A DNA stretch of 64,000 nt, from the NCBI GenBank assembly GCA_026874595.1, contig CM049306.1, forward strand, positions 66,034,019 to 66,098,018, read 5' to 3'. Origin of the DNA: Sipunculus nudus (Eukaryota > Annelida > Sipuncula > Golfingiida > Sipunculidae). The notes below the pieces were generated by a model. It was not told where the DNA came from. It saw only the letters and a program-made list of their open reading frames with translations, and did no database searches. Shown here piece by piece: positions 25,020 to 37,405 of this stretch (position 1 is its first letter; every line of letters begins with the position of its first letter). Made by a program: the position numbers and the translations under genes.

Positions 25020-25741
25020 GTCTTTATCTCGGTCATTTTCATGCTAGACATTTTATTTTTCTATTGTTCAAGAATCATTTGACCAGTTTTAAGTGACAAC
25101 AGTGAATATCTTGTCATATCTCGCACCATTTCTTGTCAAACGAGAACATGGGACCATTCAAAGAAACGCCTATAATTGTGTTATTCTTATGTGGAAGACT
25201 TATAGTTTTCAGCATTTGATAGCGTCTACCATTCTCGGTTATATTATATGATTATATTGTAGGTTTCTTCATATCTTGCATCGTTTTTCTTCAAATAAAA
25301 AAATTACATCCAATTGCCATGACCATAAGCCATGGCAGTATGTGATAGTAAATGTCGGCAGGGGCATTACATTTGACAGTTAGAGCTTTTTTCTATGGAT
25401 GTGCGATGGTCCATGAAAAGACACAATTCGGATTGATCCCACCTGTGCTTTTGGTGGTGGCCTCTTTTCATGCTTTGTATGGCCGCAGTTTGAGGATTTC
25501 AATGCATTGAGAGCTTAATGACTGTTGTAAAGGATAATCCCTTTAAAAAAACAAAAACAAAGAGAGAGGCTCCCCGAAAAGTTACTGAATGCAGAGATAC
25601 TGTTGCTGGTAAGCACAATCACAACTATAATATCAGGGACGGATCCCCGATTTGCAGTTGGGTGTGTCAAATCAGGGACGGATATCCGGTTTGCAATTGG
25701 GGGTAGGGGTTAAATATAAATTAAACATCATAAAAAATAAA

Positions 25742-25786
<45 letters not shown>

Positions 25787-27889
25787 CATAACATACTAAT
25801 AAAATTTCGCGAAGCTTACTTTTATCATTTTGGAAAATAACCACCAGATGGCGCTGCAGTAATCATTATTGTACCATATCTCCAAAACTATGACTGTGTC
25901 ACAACTTTGATTGTAGCATCTGAAACAAGATTTAATGCGTTTATACTCTTGGTTACTCTTTCATATTCTTCCCTTACCATGGTGACCTTATGTAGGTTAC
26001 AATTCATGAAATTCAAAGTATGAAGAATTATTCGAATAGACTGTGGCTTATTTTATTCAAGCTTTCAATTTTGTATGGCATTAGTACACGACCTTCACCT
26101 GGAGTTTTTTTTTCTGTCTGTCTGTCTGTTTGTCTGTCTACTCGTCTGCGACTTTTGAAATTCAGTAAAACCACATAAAGATGTGTTTATGTTTTCCAAA
26201 CAATAGGGGTTGGTCATTTGACCTGTTCCAAATGTTTTTTGCCTTTCTGCTGTTTGTTGTCTGTTAGTTTGACTTCTACTTCTGCAAGTCCCGACCTATG
26301 GTCGTCTAGTCTGTTTGTTTGTCTGTCCAGTCTCTACAGGTCGCAATTTTGATCCCATCGCTTTCAAACTTTCACAGTTTGTGTAAAATCAAAAATGCAA
26401 GAAGCCTATTGTTTTTGGGCAATATAGGTTAAAGGTCAAGGTCAAGGTCATCAAAAGTTCCTAAAGTGCTCTTTTCTTCATATCTCCATTACTATTTGTC
26501 ATAACCACTTTAAACATGGCTCATTTTAATCGGCATTCCAAGGCCTTTCTTCTGATATATATGTTGCTGAAATCTGCTGTTCTTATGGTTACACATTTTT
26601 GGGAAAACTCATGATTTTCGAAAATAAAAGGCCTAATTTTTGTAACTTTGTCAGTTTTATAGCTAGAGAGGTCTGGTTTTTTGCATAATGTAGCCCGTCA
26701 AGAGTTCTCGACGATCCAATACCAAGTCTCGCCAATTCTAGCATGAAATCTCGCCATACGAGATATTTCGTGATATCATTAATGATACCCTAGATGCCAC
26801 AAATTTGAAGTATTTGTTATGAAACTGATATATTTTATATCCAACAGCAATATCTCGAAATTATTTTTCCTTTTTTTAAATTTGACCGCCAGGGGGCGCT
26901 GCAGCGAATACACAGTGACATATCTTGTTTTGACCATATCTCCAAAACAATTGATCTTACTTACATAAATTATAGCTTATTTTCATGCCTTGTTGCTTGC
27001 CGGAAATCTTCGATTTTCGCAAGCTGGTTGGTCAGTCGCGGATGTCTGTTTGTTGCTTGCCGGAAATCTTCGATTTTCGCAAGCTAGTTGGTCAGTCGCG
27101 ATGTCTGTTTGTCTGTTTGTTTGTCTGTCCAGTCTCTACAAGTCGCAATTTTGATCCCATCGCTTTCAAACTTTCACAGTTTGTGTAAAATCAAAAATGC
27201 AAGAAGCCTATTGTTTTTGGACAATATAGGTCAAAGGTCAAGGTCAAGGTCATCAAAACTTCTCAAAATGGTTTTTTCTTCATATCTTTGTGACTAATAG
27301 TCGTATCTACTTCAACAATAGCTCATTTTAATCGTCATTCCAAGGCCTGTCATCTGGTGTGTAGCTGACTCAAATTTGCCGTAACCATGGTTACAAATTT
27401 TGGGGAAAATTTGAGATATTCGAAAATAAGGGGTCTTATTTTTCTAACTTTGTCAGTTTAAAAGCTAGAGTGATCTAGTTTTTTGCATCAAGTAGCATTC
27501 AACTAGTACTACAAGATTTTATTACAAGTCTTGCAGTATCTCGTAAAATATCTCGTGAATAGAGATATTTCGAGATTTCATTCATCTTGCGCCAAAGGCC
27601 ACATTATTGCAGGAATCTTTTTGAAACTGACATATTATAAGTCCTACAATAGTATCTCGAAACAGTTTTTTCATTTTTTGAATAGGGCCGCTAGGGGGCG
27701 CTGGATCCGACCTCCCGAACATATCATATTTTGGCCATATCTCCAAAATTAAAAGCCTCAGTTACATAAACTATAGCTTATTTTTTCCTCTGGGTCTTCT
27801 CCATAACCTAGTGTAGTCATCTGGTCACACTTTTGTGACACTTTGTCAGTGTGTCTGTCTGTTTGTCAGTTGTCCTCAAATTCGCCGGC
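25020..27889 (+). repeat. Long LR unit, fifth copy
   Basis: This starts abruptly inside a long unit (TCTTTATCTCGGTCATTTTC, equivalent to about 18,862). It is collinear with 13.76-16.62 kb to the end, including the TAA tract (25,743-25,783), CTCF-like motifs (25,841; 26,884; 27,688), the hairpin pair (26,995-27,084), the AGGTCA cluster (27,228-27,252) and GTAACCATGGTTAC (27,381-27,394). It is interrupted on the right by the reversed e-family element. Confidence 0.8.
27228..27252 (+). promoter_or_regulatory. Cluster of AGGTCA half sites (DR1-like)
   Basis: Four AGGTCA half sites in a row, the first two spaced by one base (AGGTCAAAGGTCA, a perfect DR1) and the rest abutting. TCAAGGTCA inside it is the extended monomer site of FTZ-F1/ERR-type receptors. 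Related clusters occur near 983, 3,367, 6,892, 15,170, 15,970, 17,915, 20,265, 22,643, 26,428, 32,212, 33,308, 33,613, 35,067, 37,568, 39,967, 41,874 and 48,165. Each follows CCTATTGTTTTTGG in a long LR unit. Confidence 0.5.
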
Positions 27890-29054
27890 TTCCTGACCGG
27901 CCATCCGTCTGTTAGCAGGGCACAAATCGTAACTGTACGGGCTAGGTTCATGAACCCTATGTAGTCTTAGAGGTTCTAAAATGATCTCCTTGCAAACCTG
28001 AAATTAAGTCACTGACCTATATTCTCGAAGTTACAGGGTGTGTATGCACCCCCCAGAAATAATTCTTTTAGCTAAAATTTTCATCCAAAACCTTCCATCT
28101 TTCACATACAGCTCATCTACCAACAGGGGAAGAACCATAATTATTTTGAAGTCAACAGGTCAAAGGTCAAGGTCACAGGAGCCCCTTTTTTAATGCCTGT
28201 GGATGCATTTAAAGCCAAATCTTTCATCCCAATTCTTTGATCTTTTACATATATTTCACCTACTAAGAGGGAGAAGAATCCTATAGATTTTTAGGTCACA
28301 AGGTCAAAGATCAGGGTCATAGGATCCAATTTTTTTAAAAGGTTGTGAAAACATTTCAAGCTGGACATTTCATTCCAAACTTTCCAGCACTGATATCGCT
28401 TCTCTGCCAACAGGGGAAAAGATCTGTTGATTTTGAGGTCAAAGGTGAAGTTCACTGCACCCACTTTTTGTGTGGAGTCATTTTCAGGAAACTTTTCAAT
28501 CTATACCTTCCATTTATCATATATGGCTTACCTACCAATAGGGGAAGAAGCCTATCGATGTCGAGTTCAAAAGGTCAAAGATCAAGGACACAACACTTAA
28601 TTATTCTAAATGGTTGTGAACATTTTGCAAGTGAAACTGTTCAACCCAAACCTTCAGTCTTTCACATATGCCACATCTATGGATCACTCAATTTGATTCA
28701 AACTTTATATTTATAAGCACCCGTTTCTCAATAATTCTTGCATGGTTTTCCTTGATTTTTGCTATATATTTTGATCTTATATTTGCCCTTTGTGGTGTTC
28801 CTTTTGAGACTGAGAGGTATCAAGCAAGCTATGGGAATAGTTACTGATAGCTTAACAATCATTTATTTTTCCTAAGACCATCAAGTCACTGTGTTTTAAC
28901 CAGACAAAGGTGATGTATATTTCTGTTGTCGTAGAAAATTTCAACATATTGGCTAATTGGTTCTTCAAAATGTGACTGGAAGTTGTGAATCTCAGCCCAT
29001 GATGTGGAAGGTCATGCTTGGCAGCTGAGCGTCATGACCCATGGGTCACTTGTT
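27890..29054 (-). mobile_element. Family e element, copy e1, 3'-truncated
   Basis: Read on the minus strand it starts AACAAGTGACCCATGGGTCA, followed by GACGCTCAGCTG. Its far end, near 27,890-27,945, matches the GTTACGATTTGTGCC and TAACAGACGGATGG segments found close to the 3' ends of other copies, but the last CAGCTGAGC stretch is missing. Its interior holds four degenerate tandem units of about 125-150 bp (about 28,120, 28,263, 28,410 and 28,533), each with AGGTCAAAGGTCAAGGTCA-like lines. These are the reverse complement of the array in e4. About 90 bp of LR sequence is missing across the insertion. No protein is encoded. Confidence 0.65.
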
Positions 29055-29745
29055 AAACTATTACATCTTACATCTTACAGTAATATCTCGAAACAGATTA
29101 TTTATTTTCTAGATATTGCCAATAGCGGGCGCTGCATTCGCCTCTCCCCTATATATATTTCTTTGCCATATCTACAAAACTATAAACTTCAATTACAAAC
29201 ACTATGACTTATTGTCTTCCTTAGAATCTACTCCATAATCTGAGTTAGTCATCTGGTCTTATTCTTGTGTCACTTTTTCAGTATGTCTGTCTATTTGTCA
29301 GTGATCCTCAATTTCGCCTGATTGCTGGATCTTGCGTCTTACAGTTAGCAATCTTCAGGCCACAGTTTTGAAGGAATCCTTTTGGAATTGGAACATCTCT
29401 TACAATAATATATACATCATGGAACATTTCTTACAATAATATCTCAAAAGAAATTTTTAATTTTTGGGATATGGCCGCTAGGGGATGCTGCGGTAGAGCC
29501 TCCACACCATATCATTTTTTGGCCATATCTCCGACATTATAAACTCTACCTTCACTTGTAGTCTGTTATCACAGGTGTGTCAGTATATTTGTCTGTTTTG
29601 AGCTATGTCTGATTTCATGTTCTTTTGTGTGATATATGTCGTTCAACAGGCCAAACGTTCCAGCAATCGCTTTAAACGTCATTCAATTGATAGAAAACCG
29701 TCAGTTTGTCCTGTTTGTCCATCTGTCTGTCATTTAAGTCTGGCA
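29055..29745 (+). repeat. Short LR units, degraded block
   Basis: Two ~330-bp units, with weak CTCF-like motifs near 29,116 (CAATAGCGGGCGCTGC) and 29,474 (CCGCTAGGGGATGCTGC). The block ends at a boundary module near 29,749-29,778 (TCTCGACCTATGGTCGTCTA). Confidence 0.7.
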
Positions 29746-32040
29746 AGCTCTCGACCTATGGTCGTCTAGTTTGTCTGATTGTCTGTTTGTTTGTCTGTCT
29801 GTGCTCTACAGGCAACAATTTTGCACGAATCGTCATGAAACTTATAAGTAAAGTGTAAGATCGGTTCTCCACGGAGCCTATTGTTTTTGGTCATGATCGG
29901 TCAAAGGTCAAGGTCGGGGTCACCGAAAAACCTAAAATCTTTATTTTCTTCATATCTTCGTCAATAATAATCGTAGACGCATAATCTGTAGCTCATTTTT
30001 TTCCTCTTTATGTTAGCTTTCCAAGTGCTAGCAAAATTTTTCGGTCAATGGTTACCATGGTGACGTATTTTTGGGGGAAAATTCGAAAATTTCCCCACAA
30101 ATTTCTCATTTTTTAAGTTAGAGAGGTCTAGTTTTTTGCATTGTGTAGCATTTGACATGCTCTATTAAAAATTATTGCAAGTCTCGCAAAATCTCGTGCC
30201 ATTTGTCGTCAAATGAGACTTTTCGAGATTTCATTAAATACGATCTAGAGGTGGCAGTTTTACAGCTAAGGTTCTGAAAGTGACATATTTTCTGTTTTTC
30301 TATATTATCTCGAACCTGTTTTTTCATTTTTCGAAAATATCCACCAGGGGGCGTGGTACTGGAAACACTACAACTTATCATTTTTCCGCAATATCTAAAA
30401 AAACATTAAGATTATAACAATTTTTTTTTTCGCATCTAAAACTACGATCATTGCCTTATTCCTTCGTACATATAGCCTTATGCTGTGGTTACCATGGTTA
30501 CCAAATTTTGGGAAAAAACTTGACAATCTAAAAACATGATGTTTTGGGCTTTTATCTTTGTTAATATTTATGCTACAAGGGTCTAGTTTTTTGCATTAGG
30601 CAGCATTCCCTTTGTTCAAGTCATTCAATTGCAAATCTCGTCAAATCTCGCTCGGTTTTTCATCAAACGAGAAATTACGAGATTTTAAACAAATATCTGT
30701 ATCTCGGCTATTTTAATGTTACAAGGGTCTAGTTTTTATTGTTCTAGGATTTTTTAGTAGATTAAAGTGACACAAGTGAATATCTCGTCAAATCTCGCAC
30801 CATTTGTCGTCAAACGAGAACAGGGGACCATTTAAACAAATGCCTATAATGCTGTCATTTTTTACACTACAAACATATAGTTTTCAGCATGTGACAGCGT
30901 CTGACACTCTCAGTCATATTATGTGATTATATAGCAATTCTCGTTAAATCTCGCCTCGTTTTTTATCAAATGATGAAGATACACCCAATTGCGGTGAGCA
31001 CAAGTGGCTTCAGGGTTGACCGGTAAGTGCCGGCAAGGCCATTACAGTTGCAAGTTGGCGTGCGCGGTCGTCCATGAATTTCACAAAGCAACATTGAATA
31101 GAGGACAAAAGCCGCTAAATTTGAATTGAACACACCTGTTATTTTCATTGTGTCCCCTTGTGCGGCCACTTGTGTTGCCAGAAACCACTGGCAAATCTTT
31201 CAAACCAGGGACGGTTGAAGTTGGGTGTGTCAAAATATGGAAGGATCCCTGGTTTAGCAGTTTGGGGGGGGGGGGGTTAATTAAATTTTAATTATACATC
31301 AAATATTTATAATAAAAAATATAATATTTCGAAACTTGTTTTTTTCTTTTAGAAAATAGCCGCCAGATGGCGCTGCAGCAATCATTATTGTGCCATATCT
31401 CCAAAACTATACACACTGTCACAACATTGATTGCAGAATCTGATACTGGATTTAATGCGTTTATCCTCCTGGGGACTCTGTCATATTCTACAGGGGTTAT
31501 ATTTTAATTATAAATCAAATATATATAATAAAAAATATCTGGGAACTTATTTTTTTCCCTTTTAGAAAATAGCCGCCAGATGGTGCTGCAGGCATCATTA
31601 TTGTGCCATATCTCCAAAACTATAGACAGTGTCACAACATTGATTGTAGCATCTGAAACTAGATTTAATGCGATTATCCTCGTGGGGACTATGTCATATT
31701 CTTCCATTACCATGGTGACCTAATATACGTTACAATTAAATTCTTCTTATTCTTGAAATTCAAAATAGGGAGTTATATTCTACTAGACTGTTTTCCATTC
31801 TCCATGACAGGAGTACATGGCCTTCACATGGAGTTTTTTCTTGTCTGTCTGTCTGTCTACTCATCTGCGACTTTTGAAAATCAGCATAACCACACAAAAT
31901 TGTGCTTCTGTTTACGCCATTATTTGGGTACTTCATTTGACCAGTTCCAAATGTAAACTGCCTTCCTGCTGTATGTTTTTTCCTAGTTTGACTTTCTTAT
32001 TTCCGCTTCCGGCAAGCGTTCAACCTCTGGTCGTCTAGTT
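29746..32040 (+). repeat. Long LR unit, sixth copy
   Basis: Full-order long unit: AGGTCAAGGTC near 29,904, X-box-like at 30,051-30,064, CTCF-like near 30,341, second X-box-like near 30,488, TCTCG/CGAGA modules, GTGAGCACAAGTGGCTTCAG block (30,990-31,200), G-run (about 31,263-31,275), two CAGATGGYGCTGCAG motifs (31,360; 31,574), boundary module (32,008-32,038). The part 30.6-32.04 kb is duplicated at 38.4-39.84 kb (offset about 7,800) with a few percent divergence. Confidence 0.8.
31360..31373 (+). promoter_or_regulatory. CTCF-like motif, one of the best matches
   Basis: CCGCCAGATGGCGC fits the CTCF core at every position but the third and is followed by TGCAG. It lies in an LR unit of the CAGATGGCGCTGCAG subtype, which also resembles the core known for insect CTCF. 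A second copy of the same unit lies about 210 bp downstream (about 31,574), with one base changed (GATGGTGCTGCAG). Confidence 0.6.
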
Positions 32041-33455
32041 TGTTGCTTGCCGGAAATCTTCGATTTTCGCAAGCTGGTTGGTCAGTCGCGGATGTCTGTC
32101 TGCTTGTCTGTCATCTCTCTACAGGTCTCAATTTTGCACCAATCACTTTCAAACTTACACACTTTATAGATAATCAAAAATGCAAGAAGCCTATTGTTTT
32201 TGGTCAATATAGGTCAAAGGTCAAGGTCAAGGTCATCAAAAGTATACAAAAGGGTTTTTTGTTCATATCTGTGTTAATATTGGTCGTATCTGCTTCAACG
32301 GTAGCTCATTTTAATCGTCATAACAAGGCCTGTCTTCTGGTGTGTAGCTGACTCAATTTGCGGTAACCATGGTAAAGCATTTTTGGGAAAAAGTGCTGAT
32401 ATTTTTCTAAATTTGTCAGTTTTAAAGCTACAGAGGTCTAGTTTTTTGCTTCAGGTAGCATTCAACTAGTACTACAAGATTCTATTAAGAGTCTCGCAAT
32501 ATCTCGTATAATATTTCGTCAAACGAGATATTTCGAGATTTCAGTAATCTTGCCCTGGAGGCCACAGTTTTGCAGGAATCTTTTTGAAACTGACATATCG
32601 TAAGTCCTGCACTATTATCTCGAAATATTTTTTCATTTTTTGAATTCGGCCGCGAGGGGGCGCTGGGTGCAAACCTCTCCAACATATCATGTTTTGGCCA
32701 TATCTCAAAAACTATAAACCTCATTTACATAAACTATAGCTTATTTTCTTCCTCTGGGTCTTTCCAAAAGCCTGGTGTATTCATTTGGTCTCAATCTTGA
32801 GTCACTTTGTCTGTGTGTCCGTCTCTTTCTCAGTTGTCCTCAAATTCGCTTGCTTGCCTGTTTTTGCGTGTCACATATAGCATTCTACAGGCCACAGTTT
32901 TGAAAGATTCCTTTTAAAACTATTACATTTTATGTCTTACACTAATATCTCGAAACCAATTTTTCATTTTCCAGAATTGGCCGCTAGGGGGCGGTGCACT
33001 CAATCTTGCACAACATATTTTTTTTGGCCATATCTCCAAAACTATTAACCTCATTTACATAAACTATAGCTTATTATCTTCCTCTGAGGTTTCTTCATAA
33101 CATGATTAAGTCATCTGTTCTCAATCTTGGGTCAGTTTGTCAGTATGTTTGTCTGTTTGTCAGTTGTCCTCAATTTCGCCTCCTTCCTGGTTCTTGCGTC
33201 TCACATGTAGCACTCTACTGGCCACAGTTTTGCAGGAATCGTTTTGTAAATTACACTTGTCATATATCGTGATGATATCTGGAAGTCCTATGTTTATTAT
33301 TCAAATAAGTCAAAGGTCAAGGTCAAGGTGATCAAAATATATCAAAATTTTATTTTCTTTAGAACTTTGTTAATATTGGTTCTTTCTTCACAAACCATGG
33401 ATTATTTTTTTCACTTTGACACTGCTTGTTCATCTGACTAACTTTACATCATTTT
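32041..33455 (+). repeat. Mixed LR units with one hairpin
   Basis: This opens with a hairpin at 32,045-32,074. A CTACAGGTCTCAATTTTG-type unit follows with an AGGTCAAAGGTCAAGGTCA cluster (about 32,212) and a CTCF-like motif near 32,649. Then comes a ~330-bp unit with CCGCTAGGGGGCGGTG near 32,980. The block ends in a degraded stretch with another TCAAAGGTCAAGGTCAAGG cluster (33,308). Confidence 0.7.
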
Positions 33456-34669
33456 CGGCAAGCGTGTGACCTCAGGTCATCTAGTCTGTCTGTCTGTTTG
33501 TCTGTATGTACACGCGCTACAGGCCACAGTTTTAAAGCAATCGCTCTGAAACTTATACATAAACTGTAAGATCTGTTCTCCTCGAAGCCTATTGTTTTTG
33601 GTAATGATCGGTCAAAGGTCAAGGTCAGGGTCACCAAAAAACCTAAAATCTTTATTTTCTTTATATCTTCGTCAATAACAATCATAGCCGCTTAATCTGT
33701 AGCTCATTTTATTCCTCATTATGTTAGCTTTCCATGCGCTAGCAAATATGTCCGGTCAATGGTGACCATGGTAACGTATTTTTGGGGGGAAATCAGAAAA
33801 TTCGAAAATTTCCCTCCAAATTTCTCATTTTTTAAGTTAGAGAGCTCTAGTTTTTTGCATTGTGTAGCATTTTACACGCTCTGTGCTAAATTAATGCAAG
33901 TCTCGCAAAATCTCGTGCCATTTGTCGTCAAATGAGACTTTTCGAGATTTCATTAAATACGATTTAGAGGTCGCATTTTTACAGCTGAGGTTCTGAATGT
34001 GACATATTTTCTGTTGTTCTGTATTATCTCGAACTTGTTTTTTCATTTTTCGAAATTAGCCACCAGGGGGCGTGGTACTGGAAACACTGCAACTTATCAT
34101 TTTTTCGCAATATCTAAAAAAATATTAGGCATATAACAATTTTATTTGTCGCATCTAAAACTAGGATCATTTCCTTATTTCTTCGTACATTTACCCTTGT
34201 GCTGCGGTTACCATGGTTACCAAATTTTGGGGTAAAACTTGACAATCTGAAAACACGGAGTTTCCTTGCTTCTATCTCTGTCGATATTTGCGATAGAAAG
34301 GTCTGGTTTTTGGCGTTAGATAGTATTACTTTAGTTCTAAGTCGTTCAATAGAAAGTCTCGTCATATCTCGCACCGTTTCTCGTGAAAGGAGAACACCTG
34401 ACCATTCAAAGAAATGCCTGTAATTCTGTCATTTTTTACACTACAGACATTTGGTTTGCAGTGCGGACACTCGCAGTCACATTCAGGGGTCACATTGTAA
34501 GTCTCGCAAAATCTCGCGCCGTGTTTCACCAAACCACGAAGTCACATCCCGTCGCCACAAGTGGCGGCAGGGTCCTTACAAGGGCAGCCGGCGTGTGCAG
34601 CGGTGCGTGTTGGCCTTTCCGGGCCCTATCTATTATCATACATGTTGGAGGCACAGTCCAAACTTTATT
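33456..34669 (+). repeat. Long LR unit, seventh copy (truncated)
   Basis: This opens with a variant boundary module (CGGCAAGCGTGTGACCTCAG, about 33,458). X-box-like palindromes lie at 33,762-33,775 and 34,206-34,219, and a CTCF-like CCACCAGGGGGCGTGG near 34,060. After about 34,490 it runs into a GC-richer stretch of about 180 bp (CACGAAGTCACATCCCGTCG) not seen in the other units, followed by the hairpin cluster. Confidence 0.7.
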
Positions 34670-34937
34670 GCTTGCCGGAAATCTTCGATTTTCGCAAGCA
34701 TGTTGATCACCCGCATATGTTTGTTGCTTGCCGGAATCAAAGATTTCGGCAAGCATATTGGTCAGTTGGGTATGTCTGTTTGTCTGTCTGTTTGTTGCTT
34801 GCTGGAATCAAAGATTTCGGCAAGCATATTTGTCAGTTGCGTATGTCTGTTTGTTGCTTGCCGGAATCAAAGATTCGGCAAGCATGTTGATCACCCGCGT
34901 ATGTTTGTTGCTTGCCGGAATCAAAGATTCGGCAAGC
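34670..34937. repeat. Five spaced hairpins GCTTGCCGG...CGGCAAGC
   Basis: Five inverted repeats of 28-30 nt at 34,670-34,699, 34,726-34,754, 34,797-34,825, 34,856-34,883 and 34,910-34,937. The first has the loop CTTCGA form; the others read GCTTGCCGGAATC, AAA, GATTCGGCAAGC (or GATTTCGGCAAGC), a 12-bp stem with one bulged base. They are separated by 26-42 bp spacers of two kinds (ATGTTGATCACCCGC or ATATTGGTCAGTTG), each ending in a TGTTTGT run. The right arm is the same as the CCGGCAAGC that begins the LR boundary module. Confidence 0.85.
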
Positions 34938-37405
34938 ATGTTCATCACCCGCGTATGTTTGTTTGTCTGTGCTCTACAGGTCACAATTTTTAAGCAATTG
35001 ATCTGAAACTTATACATTTAGTGTATAATTGGTTCTCCTCGGAGCCATTTGTTTTTGGTGTTGATCGGTCAAAGGTCAAGGTCAGGGTCACTGAAAAACC
35101 TTAAAACGGTTTTTCCTTCATATCTTTGTCAATAATAATCGTATGCGCTTAATCTATAGCTCATTTAATTCCTCATTTTGTTGCCTTTCCACATGCTAGC
35201 AAATTGTCCCGATCAATGGTTACCATGGTAACGTATTTTTGGGGAAAAGGTCACAAAATTTGAATTTTTTTTCTAACTTTTCCATTTTTAGAGCTAGAGA
35301 CGTCTGGTTTTTTGCATCAGGAAGTGTTTAATCAGGGGTTTATCATAATGTACAAAGTATCGTAGAATCTCGTCCGAATTCTCGTCAAATGAGATTTTTC
35401 GAGATTTCAGTAAATATGACCTTGAGGTCGCCATTTTTTTAACTATTGCTTTGAAAATGACATATTTTGTGTTATTTATAAAAATCTCGAAATCAATTTT
35501 TCATTTTTTGGAAATAGCCACCAGGGGGCGTGGTACATGAAACACTGTAACATATCATTTTTCTGCAATATCTCAAAAATTATTTAACATGACACAATGT
35601 TTATTGTCTTATCTGAAACTAGGATCATTGGCTTATTCCTGCGTACATGTAGCTTTGTGCCGCTGTTACCATGGTAATCTAATTTTGGGGTAAAACTTGG
35701 CAATCTGAAAATAATAAGTTTTTTTCTTCTATCTCCGTTGTTATTTATACTACAAGGGTCTAGTTTTCTGCGTTAGGTAGCATTCCTTTGGCTCTAATGC
35801 AGTCCATTGCAAGTCTCGCAGAATCTCGCTCTGTTTTCCGTCAAACGAGAAATTACGAGATTTATCAGAAATGCTGATAACTCGATCACGTTTTAGGTTA
35901 AACAGTATAGGTTTTCACCCTCTGGTAGCCTTTCGGAAGCTTAACATGATAAAACTGCAAATCTCGCAAAAATTTAACATCATCTCCCGCCAAACGAGAA
36001 TATTCGATATTTTGACAAAATATTCAACAAATGTCTATATCTCTGTCATTTTTATGCTAGAGATTTTATTTTTCTATTGTTCAACAATCATATGACTAGT
36101 GATACAAGTGATATAAGTGCATATTTCGTTATATCTCGTACCATTTTTCGTCAAACAAGAACAGTGAACCATTTAAACAAATGCCTATAATGCTGTCATT
36201 TTGTACACTACAGACATATAGTTTTCAGCATGTGACAGCGTCTGACACTCTCAGTCACATCATGTGATTATATTGCAATTCTCGTCAAATCTTGCCTCTT
36301 TTTTCATCAAATGATGAAAATATATCCAATCGCCTGAGCACAAGTGGCATCAGGGTTGACCGGTAAGTGCCGGCAAGACTATTACAATTGCATGTTGGCG
36401 TGCGCGGTCGTCCATGAATCTCACAAAGCAGCATTGAATAGAGGACAGAAGCCGCTAAATGTGGAGGGAACACACCTGCGATTTTTATTGTGTCCCCTTG
36501 TCCGGCCACTTGTGTTGCCAGGAATCACTGGCAAATCTTTCCAGCCAGGGACGGATCCATGATTTTGTAGTTGGGTGTGTCAAAATATGGGCGGATCCTG
36601 GTTTAGCAGTTGGGGGGCAGGAGTTAAATTTTAATTTTACATCAAAATATATATAATAAAAATAAAATATCTCGAAACTTATCTTTTTCCTTTTAGAAAA
36701 TAGCCACCAGATGGCCCTGCAGCAATAATTATAGTGCCATATCTCCAACACTATAGACAGTGTCACAACATTGATTGCAGCATGTGAAACTAGATTTAAT
36801 GCGTTTATCCTCGTGAGGATTGTCATATTCTTCCATTACCATGGTGACCTAATATAGGTTACAATTCTTGAAATTCAAAATATGGAGATTTATTCCTATA
36901 GACTGAGGCTTATTTTATTCATGCTTTCTATTCTCCATGACAGGAGTACATTGCCTACACATGGAGTTATTTTCCGTCTGTCTGTCTACTCATTTGTGGC
37001 TATTGAAAATCAGCGAAATCACATAAAAATGTGCTTCCATTTTAACCATGATAGCGGTTGTTCATTTGATCAGATCCAAACGTTCCCTGTCTGTCTGCCT
37101 AGTAACTGTCCGTCTGTTTTGCTGTCTTATTTCTGGCCATTTCCGGAACTAGATTTAATGCATTTAACCTTGTGGGGACTCTGTCGTATTCTGCGGGGGT
37201 TAAATTTTAATTATACATCAAATATATATAATAAAAAAATAAAATATCTCGAAAACTTATTTTTTGTCCTTTTAGAAATAGCCGCCAGATGGCGCTGCAG
37301 CAATCATCATTGTGCCATATCTCCAAAACTATAGACAGTGTTATACGTTCCCTGTCTGTCTGCCTAGTAACTGTCCGTCTGTTTCGCTGTCTTATTACCG
37401 GCCAT
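34938..37405 (+). repeat. Long LR unit, eighth copy
   Basis: AGGTCA cluster near 35,067, perfect GTTACCATGGTAAC at 35,219-35,232, CTCF-like near 35,519, second X-box-like at 35,665-35,678, TCTCG/CGAGA modules, GTGAGCACAAGTGGCATCAG block, CAGATGGCCCTGCAG (36,702, mutated core), CAGATGGCGCTGCAG (37,282) and the same 267-bp duplication as at 6.4-6.7 kb. No gene is seen. Confidence 0.8.

Noticed and set aside
34670-34937. CRISPR array
   Set aside because: Repeats are spaced hairpins, but spacers fall into two recurring types, the context is animal repeat DNA, no cas genes exist, and the same hairpin occurs as LR boundary material elsewhere.
34451-34993. 180-codon frame with repeated ACRNQRF..KH peptides
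   Set aside because: The peptide repeats are the translated hairpin cluster. Three other frames are open over the same DNA, as expected of repeats whose unit length is near a multiple of three.
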